Shown here in pieces: positions 18,814-28,897 of a stretch of DNA of 64,000 bases. The stretch spans positions 1,674,001-1,738,000 of the forward strand of contig NZ_PGFA01000001.1 of NCBI RefSeq assembly GCF_002797555.1, given 5' to 3'. Numbering within the stretch: position 1 is the stretch's first letter; each line of letters begins with the position of its first letter. Made by a program: the position numbers and the translations under genes. This DNA is from Hymenobacter chitinivorans DSM 11115. Lineage in GTDB: Bacteria > Bacteroidota > Bacteroidia > Cytophagales > Hymenobacteraceae. Below the pieces are notes generated by a model. The model had not been told where the DNA came from. It did no database searches and worked only from the letters and a program-made list of their open reading frames with translations.

Positions 18814-19509
18814 TTAATCGGCCTGCCGCAGCAGCTCGGCGGCCACGCGCGGCACCCCGATAGTCGCCGGTTCGCGCACGAAATGCAGGTTGGGCCGGGC
18901 GGCCAACGCGGGCTGGTTAGGGTCAATGATGTAGGTGGGGCAGCCCGTGGGCGTGTAGTGCACCAGGTTGGCGGCCGGGTACACCTGCAGGGAGGTGCCC
19001 ACCACCATGAAGATGTCGGCCGTGGCCGTTTCCTCCATGGCCCGCTCCATCAGGGGCACGGCTTCGCCAAACCAGACGATGTTGGGTCGCAGTTGGTGGC
19101 CTTTTTCGCACTGGTCGCCCAACTCAATCCGGTCCGAGGTCATGGGGTAAACCAGGTGCTCGAAGCGGGTGCTGCGCGACTCAAGCAGCTTGCCGTGCAG
19201 ATGAAGCACGCGGCTGGAGCCAGCCCGCTCGTGCAAGTCGTCCACATTCTGGGTAATGATGACGACCTCAAAATCTTGCTCCAGAGCCACCAGGGCCAGG
19301 TGGCCGGCATTGGGCTGGGCGGCCCGGGCGGCGGCCCGGCGCTGGTTGTAGAATTCGAGCACCAGCTCTGGGTTGCGGGCCCAGCCTTCGGGCGAGGCCA
19401 CGTCTTCTACCTGGTGGCCCTCCCAGAGCCCGTCCGAGCCCCGGAACGTCGCCAGGCCGCTTTCGGCGCTAATACCGGCGCCAGTCAGGACCACGATTTT
19501 CTTTTTCAT
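18814..19509 (-). CDS. cobB: NAD-dependent protein deacylase (class III sirtuin) lacking zinc cysteines
   Basis: A 231-residue sirtuin that removes acyl groups from lysines using NAD+. The Rossmann NAD site is GAGISAESGLATFRG (10-24). QNVDDLHERAG (87-97) and the catalytic base His105 in HLHGKL are intact. Tyr54 and Arg57 in FYNQRRA match the Tyr-x-x-Arg pair that gives SIRT5/CobB enzymes desuccinylase activity. Unusually, the four structural-zinc cysteines are missing: the first CxxC position reads ESRSTRF, and the second has only Cys134 in GDQCEKGHQLRP. From memory, other Bacteroidota CobB proteins show similar loss. NAD-binding blocks and GEAVP near residue 150 are normal, so the enzyme is probably active. 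It sits between DUF4846 and YdjM-type genes in one direction. Confidence 0.93.
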   Translation of the reverse strand: MKKKIVVLTGAGISAESGLATFRGSDGLWEGHQVEDVASPEGWARNPELVLEFYNQRRAAARAAQPNAGHLALVALEQDFEVVIITQNVDDLHERAGSSRVLHLHGKLLESRSTRFEHLVYPMTSDRIELGDQCEKGHQLRPNIVWFGEAVPLMERAMEETATADIFMVVGTSLQVYPAANLVHYTPTGCPTYIIDPNQPALAARPNLHFVREPATIGVPRVAAELLRQAD

Positions 19510-19530
19510 AGCGTAGCAGATTATCAGAAG

Positions 19531-20403
19531 TTAAAACCGCCGCAGCTGAGTAGGAGTGAAGCTCCACTCCGGAGTTTCCAGCCAGGTCTTCTCGTCCAGC
19601 TCGTACCACGGACTCAGCTTGGGGTTCTGCAGATTACGCAAAACGTGGATTTCCTGGGCCGGCATGTAACTCTGGGCCAGCAAAAAGTAGCGCTTTCCCG
19701 TCTGTGGGTTCATGCTCACGTCCAGTACCAGCACCGCGTGGCCCGGGGAGCCGCCCTTGATAAAAGCGTCGCCCGGCTGCAGCGTGGCCAGCGCGGCGGG
19801 CTGCATTTCCCGTTCCACCGAGCGGGTGCCGGCGTAGGTAAAAATCTGGTCCAGATAGCGGCGGAAAACGGCGTGGGTTGGCTGCTCCACGGCTTTGGCC
19901 ACGGACTCTACTTCTTCGCCAGTCACCCGGAAACCTTTGCCCGCGTACCAGTCCGAAAACCAGATGTCGTGCCCGCTGGTCAGGTGAAAATGCACTTTGT
20001 CGGGGTTTTGGCCAAACAAATACTCGGCCCGCAGCCGGATTACCGCATCGGCACACTGCTGCAAGTCCCGGCTCCCCACGTCAATACGCACCACGGCGGC
20101 ATGCACGGTCTGCGGGTTCTTGAGCTGCCCATTGTGCAGGTGCACGGCCGCGCCAGCCGGCAGCAGGGGCAAATACCGCAGCCAGGCGCCGAACGAACCC
20201 GCCGGGGCCGGTACCCGGGCCGCTCCAACCGGCGGCGCAAACCGCGCGGCCAACGTCTGCTTGGCGTTATACTGGCCCGCACTCAGCCAGGCGTATTGGC
20301 TAGCCGGTGCCGGAGCAGCCACCGTCGCGGCCGGGGTAGTTTTGCTTTGGGCCAGGGCCATGGCCGGCAGGAAAAGCAGGAGCCAGAATTCGGGTTTTTT
20401 CAC
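19531..20403 (-). CDS. DUF4846 exported protein
   Basis: A 290-residue protein with a signal peptide (MKKPEFWLLLFLPAMALAQ). The body matches the DUF4846 pattern: GSFGAWLRYLPL, a region ending NPQTVHAAVVRIDVG, QQCADAVIRLRAEYLF, HFHLTSGHDIWFSDW, YLDQIFTYAGTRS and PGDAFIKGGSPGHAVLVLDV. The GGSPGHAVLVLD block with its conserved His resembles a cysteine-peptidase-like (NlpC/P60-like) strand-turn, but no catalytic Cys is visible, so hydrolase activity should not be assumed. It is periplasmic or membrane-associated by its signal. It lies 21 bases upstream of the sirtuin gene on the same strand and just below the topA terminator, so it likely opens the DUF4846-sirtuin-YdjM unit. Confidence 0.85.
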   Translation of the reverse strand: MKKPEFWLLLFLPAMALAQSKTTPAATVAAPAPASQYAWLSAGQYNAKQTLAARFAPPVGAARVPAPAGSFGAWLRYLPLLPAGAAVHLHNGQLKNPQTVHAAVVRIDVGSRDLQQCADAVIRLRAEYLFGQNPDKVHFHLTSGHDIWFSDWYAGKGFRVTGEEVESVAKAVEQPTHAVFRRYLDQIFTYAGTRSVEREMQPAALATLQPGDAFIKGGSPGHAVLVLDVSMNPQTGKRYFLLAQSYMPAQEIHVLRNLQNPKLSPWYELDEKTWLETPEWSFTPTQLRRF

Positions 20404-20461
20404 GGGGCGCAGCAGCTGAATGAGGCTCTATAACGGCGGCGCATACTGCGAATTTTACGGC

Positions 20462-20505
20462 CATAAAAAAAGCTCCCACCGATTTTGGCAGGAGCTTTTT
20501 TTATG
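20462..20505. terminator. topA terminator
   Basis: CATAAAAAAAGCTCC (20462-20476) and GGAGCTTTTTTTATG (20491-20505) form a 15-bp perfect stem with A and T tracts on both sides, 15 bases past the topA stop. Confidence 0.92.
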
Positions 20506-20519
20506 GATTAGAAAGTCAG

Positions 20520-23003
20520 CTATTTAGCCTTGGCGGCCGGCTTTTTAGCGGCTGGTTTCTTAGTCGCCGTACCCGTAGCTTTTTTCGCCGGAGCCTTGGC
20601 CGCCGGCTTCTTCTTGGCGGGCTTGTCGGCCGTATCCTCGGCGGCAGGGGCGGCCTTCTTGGCAAACCGGCCACCCTTGGCGGGCTTGTCCGGCGTGGCG
20701 TCGGCCAGCTCCAGGCAGCGTTCCAGCGTCAGCTCGGCCGGCTCTTCACCCTTGGGAATCTTCACGTTTTTCTTGCCCACCACGATGTAAGGCCCGAAAC
20801 GACCGTTGAGCACCTGCACGTCCTCACGGCCGGGGAAGTCCTTAATCAGACGCTCGGCATCGGCTTTGCGCTTGGCCTCAATCAGGTCAACGGCCTCCTG
20901 GGCGGTAATCGTGTGCGGGTCCTGCTCCTTGGTCAGGGAGTAGAACTTGCTGTCGTGGCGGATGTACGGCCCGAAACGTCCCAAAGCCGCCGTCATGTCC
21001 TTGTCTTCAAACTGACCCACGATGCGTGGCAGCTTAAACAAGTCCAGAGCTTCTTCCAGGGTTATATTCTCAATGAACTGCCCTTTGCGCAGGCTGGCAT
21101 ACACCGCCTTTTCGCCTTCTGGGGCACCTTCCTTGGGTTCAATCTGCACGTAGGGGCCGTAGCGGCCGAGGCGGGCCGTCAGCTTCTGCCCGGTTTCGGG
21201 GTGAATGCCAATTTCCCGGGTCGAGCCCAGGGTGCTGCGCTCAATGTCCTGGCCCCGCTCGATGGTTTCGTGGAAGGTGCCGTAGAAGTCGGCCAGCATC
21301 TTGCCCCACTGCTCCTGCCCGTTGGCAATCAGGTCAAACTCGCCCTCGACTTTGGCCGTGAACTGGTAGTCGATAATAATGGGGAAGTGCTCCACCAAAA
21401 AATCGTTGACCACCATGGCCGTATCCGTGGGGAACAGCTTGGCTTTGTCGGCTCCGAAGGTTTCCGTTTTGGCCTCGATTTTCACCTGGTCCTCATCCAG
21501 GGTCAGCACGTGAAACTTACGCTCCTTGCCTTCCCGGGTGTCTTTTTCCACGTAGCCCCGCTTCTGAATCGTGCTGATGGTCGGCGCGTAGGTCGACGGC
21601 CGACCGATGCCCATTTCTTCCAGCTTTTTCACCAGCGAAGCTTCCGTGTAGCGGGCCGGCGGCGAGGAGTAGCGCTCCGTGGCGCGCAGTAGCTGCAGCG
21701 GCAACTCCTGGCCCACGTTCAGCGGCGGCAGGCCGCGCGAAAACGACGACTCGGTGCTGACTTCTTCGTCCAGGGTTTCCTCGTCTTTCGACTCGCTGTA
21801 GGCTTTCAAAAAGCCCTCAAACGTAATGACTTCCCCCGTGGCCGTGAGCGGCGTGCCAGGCTGGGTGCTGATGCCAATGGTCGCCACGGTGCGCTCAATC
21901 GTAGCGTCGGCCATCTGCGAGGCCATGGCCCGCTTCCGGATCAGGTCGTAGAGGCGCTGCTCAGCCGAGTCGGAGCCGGCTTTCACTAGGGCAAAGTCGG
22001 TGGGACGGATGGCTTCGTGGGCTTCCTGGGCCGAGGCCGACTTGGTTTTGAAATGGCGGGTGTGGGCATACTCCGGGCCGTAGGTCGAGCTGATTTCGGC
22101 CTTGGCCGCCGCCAGCGCGTCCTGCGAGAGGTTCACCGAGTCAGTCCGCATGTAGCTGATCTTACCGGCTTCGTACAGCTTCTGGGCCACGCTCATCGTC
22201 TGGGCCACCGAGAAGCCCAGCTTGCGCGAGGCTTCCTGCTGCAGGGTGGAGGTGGTGAAGGGCGGGGCGGGGCTGCGCTTGCCGGGCTTCTTCTCCAGGT
22301 TCTCAATCTTATAGGTAGCCCCGATGCAGCGGGCCAGGAATTCCTGGGCTTCCTGCTGGGTTTTGAAGCGCGTGGGCAGCTCGGCCTCCAGCACCGTACC
22401 CCGGCCCGCGTCGAAGCGCGCCGTCACCCGGTAGGCCGACGACGACTTGTGCTGGTTGATTTCCCGCTCCCGCTCCACTACAAACCGCACCGCTACCGAC
22501 TGTACCCGTCCCGCCGACAGGCCCGTCTTCACCTTTTTCCACAGCACCGGGCTTAGCTCGAAGCCCACGAGCCGGTCGAGCACGCGCCGGGCCTGCTGGG
22601 CATTAACCAGGTTCAGGTCAATTTCCCGGGGGTTGTCGATGGCGTTAAGAATGGCGTTCTTGGTAATTTCCCGAAATACGATGCGGCGCGTTTTGGCCTC
22701 GTTCAGGTTCAGGGTTTCCGACAGGTGCCAGCTGATGGCCTCGCCCTCGCGGTCATCGTCACTCGCTAGCCACACCGTTTCGGCCTCCTTCGCCAGCTTC
22801 TTGAGCTGGGCAATAATTTCCCGCTTGTCGGGCGACACGACGTAGGTAGGCTTGAAGCCATTGGTAATATCAATGGCATTATTATCCTTGGGCAGGTCGC
22901 GGACGTGGCCGAAGCTGGATTTGACTATAAAGTCCTTGCCCAAGTAACCCTCAATGGTTTTGGCTTTGGCAGGAGACTCTACGATGACTAGATTTTTGAC
23001 CAT
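20520..23003 (-). CDS. topA: DNA topoisomerase I
   Basis: An 827-residue type IA topoisomerase that relaxes negative supercoils. The N-terminal TOPRIM domain (VIVESPAKAKTIEGYLG, then ASDDDREGEAISWHL) holds the metal-binding acidic cluster. The catalytic Tyr is in GKISYMRTDSVNLS (about 285-298). Past the core, the usual zinc fingers are replaced by three or four topoisomerase C-terminal repeats (TGQKLTARLGRYGPYVQ, AALGRFGPYIRHDSKFY, LNGRFGPYIVVGKKNVKI), as in other Bacteroidota. The last ~55 residues are a Lys/Ala/Pro-rich basic tail (KKPAAKAPAKKATGTATKK), probably a non-specific DNA-binding extension. The ATG at 23003 gives the standard MVKNLVIVESPAKA start. It is divergent from the chemosensory cluster across a 355-bp spacer. 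Confidence 0.97.
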   Translation of the reverse strand: MVKNLVIVESPAKAKTIEGYLGKDFIVKSSFGHVRDLPKDNNAIDITNGFKPTYVVSPDKREIIAQLKKLAKEAETVWLASDDDREGEAISWHLSETLNLNEAKTRRIVFREITKNAILNAIDNPREIDLNLVNAQQARRVLDRLVGFELSPVLWKKVKTGLSAGRVQSVAVRFVVEREREINQHKSSSAYRVTARFDAGRGTVLEAELPTRFKTQQEAQEFLARCIGATYKIENLEKKPGKRSPAPPFTTSTLQQEASRKLGFSVAQTMSVAQKLYEAGKISYMRTDSVNLSQDALAAAKAEISSTYGPEYAHTRHFKTKSASAQEAHEAIRPTDFALVKAGSDSAEQRLYDLIRKRAMASQMADATIERTVATIGISTQPGTPLTATGEVITFEGFLKAYSESKDEETLDEEVSTESSFSRGLPPLNVGQELPLQLLRATERYSSPPARYTEASLVKKLEEMGIGRPSTYAPTISTIQKRGYVEKDTREGKERKFHVLTLDEDQVKIEAKTETFGADKAKLFPTDTAMVVNDFLVEHFPIIIDYQFTAKVEGEFDLIANGQEQWGKMLADFYGTFHETIERGQDIERSTLGSTREIGIHPETGQKLTARLGRYGPYVQIEPKEGAPEGEKAVYASLRKGQFIENITLEEALDLFKLPRIVGQFEDKDMTAALGRFGPYIRHDSKFYSLTKEQDPHTITAQEAVDLIEAKRKADAERLIKDFPGREDVQVLNGRFGPYIVVGKKNVKIPKGEEPAELTLERCLELADATPDKPAKGGRFAKKAAPAAEDTADKPAKKKPAAKAPAKKATGTATKKPAAKKPAAKAK

Positions 23004-23358
23004 ATAAGGTTAGGAGAGGGCGGGATACAAACGGGTTCGGATTAGGAAACGGCCGCGGGGGAGGAAAAGTTGAATTTTGCCGCAAAGATGCTGGAATAAT
23101 CCGGTGCACAACCGCTGTCGATAGTAATTATGCCGGAAGCTGGGTTTGCACGGGGCAGCCGAATCAGGATTTTTAAACGCCGGTCCGCCGCCAAGTAGTT
23201 CACTGGGTGGCAGTTTGTAGAATCATTTCGACAAAACCTCCGAAATGTGGTGGAAAAAGCGGTATTTGCTACCTTTGTAAGTCTAGGAACTTCAGCAGTG
23301 GTGTTTCTGGTTTACAGCATCGCCTCTCTACACCAGGCTTCGCAACCCCACCCCTTGT
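23004..23358. other. Divergent promoter region between topA and the chemoreceptor
   Basis: A 355-base spacer with no gene. For topA, the minus strand has CATCTTTG (plus 23082-23089), one base off TAnnTTTG. For the receptor, the plus strand has TACCTTTG at 23270-23277. The stretch between holds no recognised repeat or operator. Confidence 0.45.
23270..23277 (+). promoter_or_regulatory. Chemosensory cluster promoter -7 element
   Basis: TACCTTTG, a perfect TAnnTTTG match, about 80 bases upstream of the receptor ATG. No clear -33 partner is seen. Confidence 0.5.
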
Positions 23359-26300
23359 ATGGCTTCAGGTAAGACTACCAAGAATACGAATACGCCGGAA
23401 AATAACGCCTCTGAGCAGGATTCCCCGTCTTCGACCACACCAACTTCTTCTTCGCCTTCCTACGAGCGCGGCACTTTGCTGCGGCCCGCCGGCGCTCGTA
23501 CCAGTTCCGACATTACCCGCAAACGCGGCAGTGGGCGGGGCTCGGAGGAAAGCCAGGAGGCCGACTACGTCAACGACCAGCTCAACCGGGTGCTCTACGC
23601 CCTCGACGCCTTTAAGAAGGGCGACGTGTCGGTGCGCCTCACCAAGCAGAACGACGATATCTTCGCTGAAATTGCCGAAGCCTACAATTCGATGGTAGAG
23701 ATGATCGGCGGGGTAGGGGGCGAGGTGTCGCGCATTTCCAAGGTTGCCGGGGTAGAAGGTAACCTCAAAGCCCGGGCCTCGGCCGAAAACGCCTCCGGCT
23801 TCTGGCGCGACATGATTAACAATATCAACGGCTTGGTCGACAGCATTGCCGTACCGGTATTGGAAGTAGGCAAAGTACTCAAGAACATCAGCAAGGGCAA
23901 TCTGGATGAAACCTTCCAGATTCCGGTGTCGGGCGACTTCAAGGTGATGGCCGAAACCATCAACAAAACCATCGACAACCTGAACCTGTTCGCCGGCGAA
24001 GTAACCCGCGTGGCCCAGGAAGTAGGTACCGAAGGTAAACTCGGCGGTCAGGCTTCGGTGCCCAACGTGGGCGGGGTGTGGAAGCAGCTGACCGACAACG
24101 TAAACACGATGGCCTCGAACCTGACTTCTCAGGTGCGGGACATTGCCAACGTAGCCACCGCCGTAGCAAAGGGTGACCTGACCCAGAAGATTACGGTTGA
24201 CGTAAAGGGCGAGCTGCTGCAGCTGAAGCAGAACCTGAACCAGATGGTGGACTCGCTCAACCTGTTCGCCGGCGAGGTAACCCGCGTGGCCCAGGAAGTA
24301 GGTACCGAAGGTAAACTCGGCGGCCAGGCCATTGTGCCCAACGTGTCGGGCGTATGGAAAGACCTCACGGACAACGTAAACAACATGGCCTCGAACCTGA
24401 CGAGTCAGGTGCGGGACATTGCCAACGTAGCCACCGCCGTAGCCAAAGGCGACTTGTCGCAGAAGATTACGGTTGACGTAAAGGGCGAGCTGCTGCAGTT
24501 GAAGCAGAACCTGAACCAGATGGTGGACTCACTCAACCTGTTCGCCGGCGAGGTAACCCGCGTGGCCCAGGAAGTAGGCACCGAAGGTCGCCTCGGCGGC
24601 CAGGCCAGCGTACCGAACGTAGCTGGTGTGTGGAAGGAGTTGACCGACAACGTAAACTACATGGCCTCGAACCTGACTTCTCAGGTGCGGGACATTGCCA
24701 ACGTGGCTACCGCCGTTGCCCGCGGCGACCTAAGCCAGAAAATCACCGTCGATGTAAAGGGTGAGCTGCTGCAGTTGAAGCAGAACCTGAACCAGATGGT
24801 GGACTCGCTCAACCTGTTCGCCGGCGAGGTAACCCGCGTGGCCCAGGAAGTAGGCACCGAAGGTAAACTCGGTGGCCAGGCCTCGGTACCGAACGTAGCT
24901 GGCGTCTGGAAGGAGTTGACCGACAACGTAAACTACATGGCCTCGAACCTGACTTCTCAGGTGCGGGACATTGCCAACGTGGCTACCGCCGTTGCCCGCG
25001 GCGACTTGTCGCAGAAGATGACGGTAAACGTAAAGGGTGAAATCCTGGAGCTCAAGAACATCTTGAACCAGATGGTGGACTCCCTGAACATCTTCGGTGA
25101 CGAAGTAACCCGCGTGGCCCGCGAAGTAGGCACCGAAGGCAAGCTCGGCGGCCAGGCCAACGTGCCCCGCGTTGGGGGTACCTGGAAAGAGCTGACCGAC
25201 AACGTAAACACGATGGCCGCCAACCTGACTTCTCAGGTGCGCGACATTGCCAACGTAGCTACCGCCGTAGCTAAAGGTGACCTGACCCAGAAGATGACAG
25301 TAGATGTGAAAGGCGAGATTCTCGACCTGAAAAACATCCTGAATCAGATGGTGGACTCGCTCAACATCTTCGCCGGCGAAGTAACCCGCGTGGCCCGTGA
25401 AGTAGGTACCGAGGGTATTCTGGGCGGCCAGGCCAACGTGCCGAGCGTTTCGGGTACCTGGAAGGACCTGACCGACAACGTAAACACCATGGCCTCGAAC
25501 CTGACTTCTCAGGTGCGGGATATTGCCAACGTGGCCACCGCCGTAGCCCGCGGCGACCTGAGCCAGAAGGTGACGGTAAATGTGCGTGGCGAGCTGTTGC
25601 AGCTGAAGGAGAACCTGAACCAGATGGTGGACTCGCTGAACACGTTCGGCGACGAAGTAACCCGCGTGGCCCGCGAAGTAGGCACGGAAGGTCGCCTCGG
25701 TGGCCAGGCCGTGGTGCCCAACGTGCGCGGCACCTGGAAAGACCTGACCGACAACGTAAACACGATGGCCGCCTCGCTCACCTCGCAGGTGCGCGACATT
25801 GCCAACGTAACCACCGCCGTAGCCCGCGGCGACCTCAGCCAGAAAGTGTCCGTTGATGTTAAGGGCGAGCTGCTCGACCTGAAGGACAACATCAACCGGA
25901 TGGTGGACTCGCTCAACATCTTCGCCGGCGAAGTAACCCGCGTGGCGCAGGAAGTAGGTACTGAAGGTCGCCTCGGCGGCCAGGCCAACGTGCCCAACGT
26001 ATCGGGCATCTGGAAGGACCTGACCGACAACGTAAACACGATGGCGGCCAACCTGACCACTCAGGTACGAGGCATTGTGAAGGTCGTAACCGGCGTATCG
26101 CAGGGTGACCTGACCCAGAAGCTTCGCCTCGAAGCCAAAGGCGAAGTGGCCGAACTCGCCGACACCATCAACCGCATGGTGGACGACCTGAACCGCCTCG
26201 CCCTGGAAGTAAGCCGCGTGGCCAAAGTGGCCGGGGTAGAAGGCAAGCTGACCGAACGCGCCACGGTAGGTGGGGTATCGGGTAGCTGGAAGGAAATTGT

Positions 26301-27771
26301 GGATACGCTCAACGACCTGATCGAATCCATTGCCTCCCCGGTACTCGAAGTATCCCGCGTGGTACGCGCCATTTCGGAAGGTGACCTGACCCAAAAAGTA
26401 GAGATTCAGACCGCTGGCGACATTCTCGCCATGTCGAACGCCCTGAACATCGCCGTGGAAAACCTCAACGAGCTGCTCGGCGAAATCAACGACTCGTCGC
26501 AGATTGTAGGGGAATCGTCGGAGGAAATGGCGGCCAAAGGCCAGGAAATGAGCCGGGTAACGGTTGACGTGGCCTTGGCTATGCAGCAGATGGCCGAAGG
26601 CGCTCAGAACCAGGCGTTGAAAACCGACCAGGCCTTTAAGCTGATTGAAGAAATCATGCAGGCCACGAAGGAAACGGCTGGCAAGGCCGACATCGTGAAC
26701 AAATCGGCTATTCTGGGTGAGCAAACCTCGCAGCTCGGTCTGAAAACGGTGGCCGAGGTGGTAAAGAACATGGAGGAAATCTCCAACGCTGCCGCCCAGA
26801 CCAGCAAAACCATCGAAGTACTAAGTACCCGCTCCCAGGAAATCAGCAAGTCGCTGGGCGTTATCACCGACATTGCTTCCCAGACCAACCTGCTGGCTCT
26901 GAACGCTGCCATCGAAGCCGCCCGCGCCGGGGAAGCCGGCCGTGGTTTCGCCGTAGTAGCCGAAGAAATCCGCAAGCTGGCCGAGGGCTCCCGCAAGTCG
27001 GCCTCGGAAATTGCGACCCTGGTAGAGGACGTTAAGAAAGACACCACCTCGGCTGCTACCGCAATTTCGACCATGGAAGGCCGAGTTCTGAAAGGCAAGA
27101 ACGCCACGTTTGAAGCGTCCAGCGCCTTTAAGAACATTGCCACCTCCAGCGGCGAAACCCTGCGCACCTCCCGCGACATTCTCACGGCCACCGAGGTGCA
27201 GAAAACTTCGATTGGCGACGTAGTGAAGTACGTGGAGGAAGTGGTAGCCATTGCCGAGCAAACCGCCTCCGGTACCCAGCAAGTGGCCAGCACCGCCAAG
27301 CAGCTCTCCTCGTCGATGCAGGAACTGACGACCTCCAGCCAGAACCTGACCGACATTGCGGACGATCTGCAGGTGGGCCTATCGGCCTTCCAGCTGATGG
27401 AAGATATGCTGCCTGAGCCCGAGCCGGAGCCTATCCGGGTTGGGTTACGCCGCATGAGTGTGCAGCGGCCGGCTTCCCGGCCCGCCGCGGTGGCCGCGCC
27501 GGCCGCAACCCGGGAAAGACCCCCGCGCCGGGCCGTAGCTTCCCCCGTCGCCCCCGAGCCACGGCGCGGTGCGGCTAGTGCTCCGGCACGTAAGGCGGCG
27601 CGTAAAGCGGCAGCCGAAGCTCCAACTTCCGCTCCCAAGCCCGAAGTGAATGGGGAAGCTGCCCCCGCCTCCAACCGCCGGGGACGGAGTGCGGCGAAAG
27701 CAGCAGCTCAGCCCGAAAACGAGAACGGTAAGGCGGCGCCCAAAGCCCGTTCCAAGTCGAAAGCCAAGTAG
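23359..27771 (+). CDS. Soluble poly-HAMP methyl-accepting chemotaxis-type receptor
   Basis: A 1470-residue protein with no signal peptide or membrane segment. Residues 1-75 are Ser/Thr-rich and disordered. From about 78 to 1035 it is a chain of ten ~92-residue units, each two HAMP-like helices pairs ([19 protein letters not shown] ... [12 protein letters not shown] ... [20 protein letters not shown]). The first and last units are divergent; the middle eight are near-identical. A C-terminal MCP signalling domain follows, with the conserved hairpin tip [20 protein letters not shown] (about 1174-1193) and [13 protein letters not shown], which binds CheA and CheW. The tail (about 1360-1470) is Pro/Ala/Lys/Arg-rich and basic, with no CheR-docking pentapeptide. 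The 92-residue poly-HAMP chain recalls fungal Nik1-type osmosensor kinases, but the output is a chemoreceptor. It is the first gene of the cluster. Ligand and output are unknown. Confidence 0.93.
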   Translation: MASGKTTKNTNTPENNASEQDSPSSTTPTSSSPSYERGTLLRPAGARTSSDITRKRGSGRGSEESQEADYVNDQLNRVLYALDAFKKGDVSVRLTKQNDDIFAEIAEAYNSMVEMIGGVGGEVSRISKVAGVEGNLKARASAENASGFWRDMINNINGLVDSIAVPVLEVGKVLKNISKGNLDETFQIPVSGDFKVMAETINKTIDNLNLFAGEVTRVAQEVGTEGKLGGQASVPNVGGVWKQLTDNVNTMASNLTSQVRDIANVATAVAKGDLTQKITVDVKGELLQLKQNLNQMVDSLNLFAGEVTRVAQEVGTEGKLGGQAIVPNVSGVWKDLTDNVNNMASNLTSQVRDIANVATAVAKGDLSQKITVDVKGELLQLKQNLNQMVDSLNLFAGEVTRVAQEVGTEGRLGGQASVPNVAGVWKELTDNVNYMASNLTSQVRDIANVATAVARGDLSQKITVDVKGELLQLKQNLNQMVDSLNLFAGEVTRVAQEVGTEGKLGGQASVPNVAGVWKELTDNVNYMASNLTSQVRDIANVATAVARGDLSQKMTVNVKGEILELKNILNQMVDSLNIFGDEVTRVAREVGTEGKLGGQANVPRVGGTWKELTDNVNTMAANLTSQVRDIANVATAVAKGDLTQKMTVDVKGEILDLKNILNQMVDSLNIFAGEVTRVAREVGTEGILGGQANVPSVSGTWKDLTDNVNTMASNLTSQVRDIANVATAVARGDLSQKVTVNVRGELLQLKENLNQMVDSLNTFGDEVTRVAREVGTEGRLGGQAVVPNVRGTWKDLTDNVNTMAASLTSQVRDIANVTTAVARGDLSQKVSVDVKGELLDLKDNINRMVDSLNIFAGEVTRVAQEVGTEGRLGGQANVPNVSGIWKDLTDNVNTMAANLTTQVRGIVKVVTGVSQGDLTQKLRLEAKGEVAELADTINRMVDDLNRLALEVSRVAKVAGVEGKLTERATVGGVSGSWKEIVDTLNDLIESIASPVLEVSRVVRAISEGDLTQKVEIQTAGDILAMSNALNIAVENLNELLGEINDSSQIVGESSEEMAAKGQEMSRVTVDVALAMQQMAEGAQNQALKTDQAFKLIEEIMQATKETAGKADIVNKSAILGEQTSQLGLKTVAEVVKNMEEISNAAAQTSKTIEVLSTRSQEISKSLGVITDIASQTNLLALNAAIEAARAGEAGRGFAVVAEEIRKLAEGSRKSASEIATLVEDVKKDTTSAATAISTMEGRVLKGKNATFEASSAFKNIATSSGETLRTSRDILTATEVQKTSIGDVVKYVEEVVAIAEQTASGTQQVASTAKQLSSSMQELTTSSQNLTDIADDLQVGLSAFQLMEDMLPEPEPEPIRVGLRRMSVQRPASRPAAVAAPAATRERPPRRAVASPVAPEPRRGAASAPARKAARKAAAEAPTSAPKPEVNGEAAPASNRRGRSAAKAAAQPENENGKAAPKARSKSKAK
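23980..26187 (+). repeat. Eight in-frame 276-bp coding repeats
   Basis: Eight consecutive 276-bp (92-codon) units start at 23980, 24256, 24532, 24808, 25084, 25360, 25636 and 25912. Neighbouring units share long identical DNA stretches, for example ATTGCCAACGTAGCCACCGC and GTAACCCGCGTGGCC. A ninth, divergent unit follows to 26463. DNA-level identity suggests recent duplication or ongoing homogenisation. Confidence 0.93.
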
Positions 27772-27842
27772 TCCACTTATTTCGTTTAACATTTTGAGTG
27801 CCGCCGCAATGCCTCGTGGCGGCACTCAATAAGGTTTCCAGC

Positions 27843-28349
27843 ATGCCTGAATCAGAACAAACCAGCGAAAAGAAAGCCGCTAAGCAGGATAAGCTCATCC
27901 AGCTTATCGTGTTCCGCCTGGGGGATGAGGAATACGGCATTCGCATTGAGCAAGTCAAGGAGGTCACTATTACTCCCGAAATTGCTCGAATGCCCAAAAC
28001 TCCCTCTTTTGTCAAGGGTATTGCCAACCTGCGCGGCGACATCATTGCCATTATTGACCTGGAGGAGCGCTTCAAGCTGCGCTCGGCCAGTGAGCCGTTG
28101 GCGGGCGTGAGCTACACGCTGGCTATCGAAGCCAAAGATTACACCATTGGAATAGTCGTGCGGGAGGTACCGCAACCCTTATCTATTCCGCTCTCAATCC
28201 TAGAAAAAACCCCGGAATTCATTCAGGATATCAACATCCAGGATAAATACATTGAGGGAATCGCTAAAGTGGATGGGCGCATCATCATTGTCCTTGATAT
28301 GCCCAAGCTGCTGTCCCCCACGGAAATCATGCAACTGCAGCCGAAATAA
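27843..28349 (+). CDS. cheW: CheW-type coupling protein
   Basis: A 168-residue CheW adaptor that links receptor signalling tips to CheA. The CheW fold is recognisable from LIQLIVFRLGDEEYGIRIE, through VKEVTITPEIARMPKTPSFV and GIANLRGDIIAIIDLEERF (the conserved N-x-RG-x-I/V-x-P/A-x-I-D-L block), to DKYIEGIAKVDGRIIIVLDM. The ATG at 27843 is chosen because it directly precedes the charged N-terminal tail; an alternative in-frame codon at 27798 falls close to the receptor stop and adds nothing. The gene is 71 bases downstream of the receptor and is followed by cheY, so it is part of the same transcription unit. Confidence 0.94.
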   Translation: MPESEQTSEKKAAKQDKLIQLIVFRLGDEEYGIRIEQVKEVTITPEIARMPKTPSFVKGIANLRGDIIAIIDLEERFKLRSASEPLAGVSYTLAIEAKDYTIGIVVREVPQPLSIPLSILEKTPEFIQDINIQDKYIEGIAKVDGRIIIVLDMPKLLSPTEIMQLQPK

Positions 28350-28431
28350 AAAATCTTACTCGGCAGCACCCCGTACACACGCTTGATTTTCAACTGACCT
28401 TTCCCTCATCCGACACACTGACTTACCCTGT

Positions 28432-28821
28432 ATGAAAAACCGCATTCTCATCGTGGACGACTCATTTTACATGCGCACGATGCTCAAGAATATGCTTACC
28501 GACGCCGGCTACGAGGTCGTAGGGGAAGCTGCTAACGGTCAGCAAGCCCTGGAAATGGCCAGCGCAACGCGGCCTGATCTTATCACGCTGGATGTGATTC
28601 TGCCGGACAATACCGGGTTGGATGTTCTCAAAGGCATTCGTATGGAGCAGCCCGAAGTGAAAGTCGTGATGTGCAGCGCCGTGGGGCAGGAGGTAATTGT
28701 CAATGAGGCCCTGGAAAGTGGCGCCACTGCGTACATCGTAAAGCCCTTCTCCGAAGAGAAAGTACTCGAAATCGTTGGGGGGGCCCTGCAGAATCAGGGT
28801 TCTAGTTCCGCTGAAGCCTAA
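28432..28821 (+). CDS. cheY: CheY-type response regulator
   Basis: A 129-residue stand-alone receiver domain, the normal CheY length. The acidic pocket is Asp9/Asp10 (LIVDDSFYM), the phospho-acceptor is Asp54 (ITLDVILPDN), the switch Ser/Thr is in MCSAVGQ, and Lys104 (IVKPF) is conserved. All residues needed for phosphorylation by CheA are present, in contrast to the receiver of the next gene. The sequence style (RILIVDDSFYMRTMLKNML, GYEVVGEAANGQQALE) resembles Firmicutes and Thermotogae CheY more than enterobacterial CheY. No flagellar genes are in the window, so the target of phospho-CheY is unknown. Confidence 0.95.
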   Translation: MKNRILIVDDSFYMRTMLKNMLTDAGYEVVGEAANGQQALEMASATRPDLITLDVILPDNTGLDVLKGIRMEQPEVKVVMCSAVGQEVIVNEALESGATAYIVKPFSEEKVLEIVGGALQNQGSSSAEA

Positions 28822-28897
28822 CCCAGGGCTGAGGCTACTACTACCCTTGCTTTAGTACATCAAAAACGCCGCTGCCGCGCCCGTTCTAATTCCCTCA

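Noticed and set aside
23980..26463. Regular 276-bp repeats as a possible CRISPR or satellite array
   Set aside because: The period is exactly 92 codons, the frame is open throughout, and each unit is a HAMP pair. It is a coding repeat.
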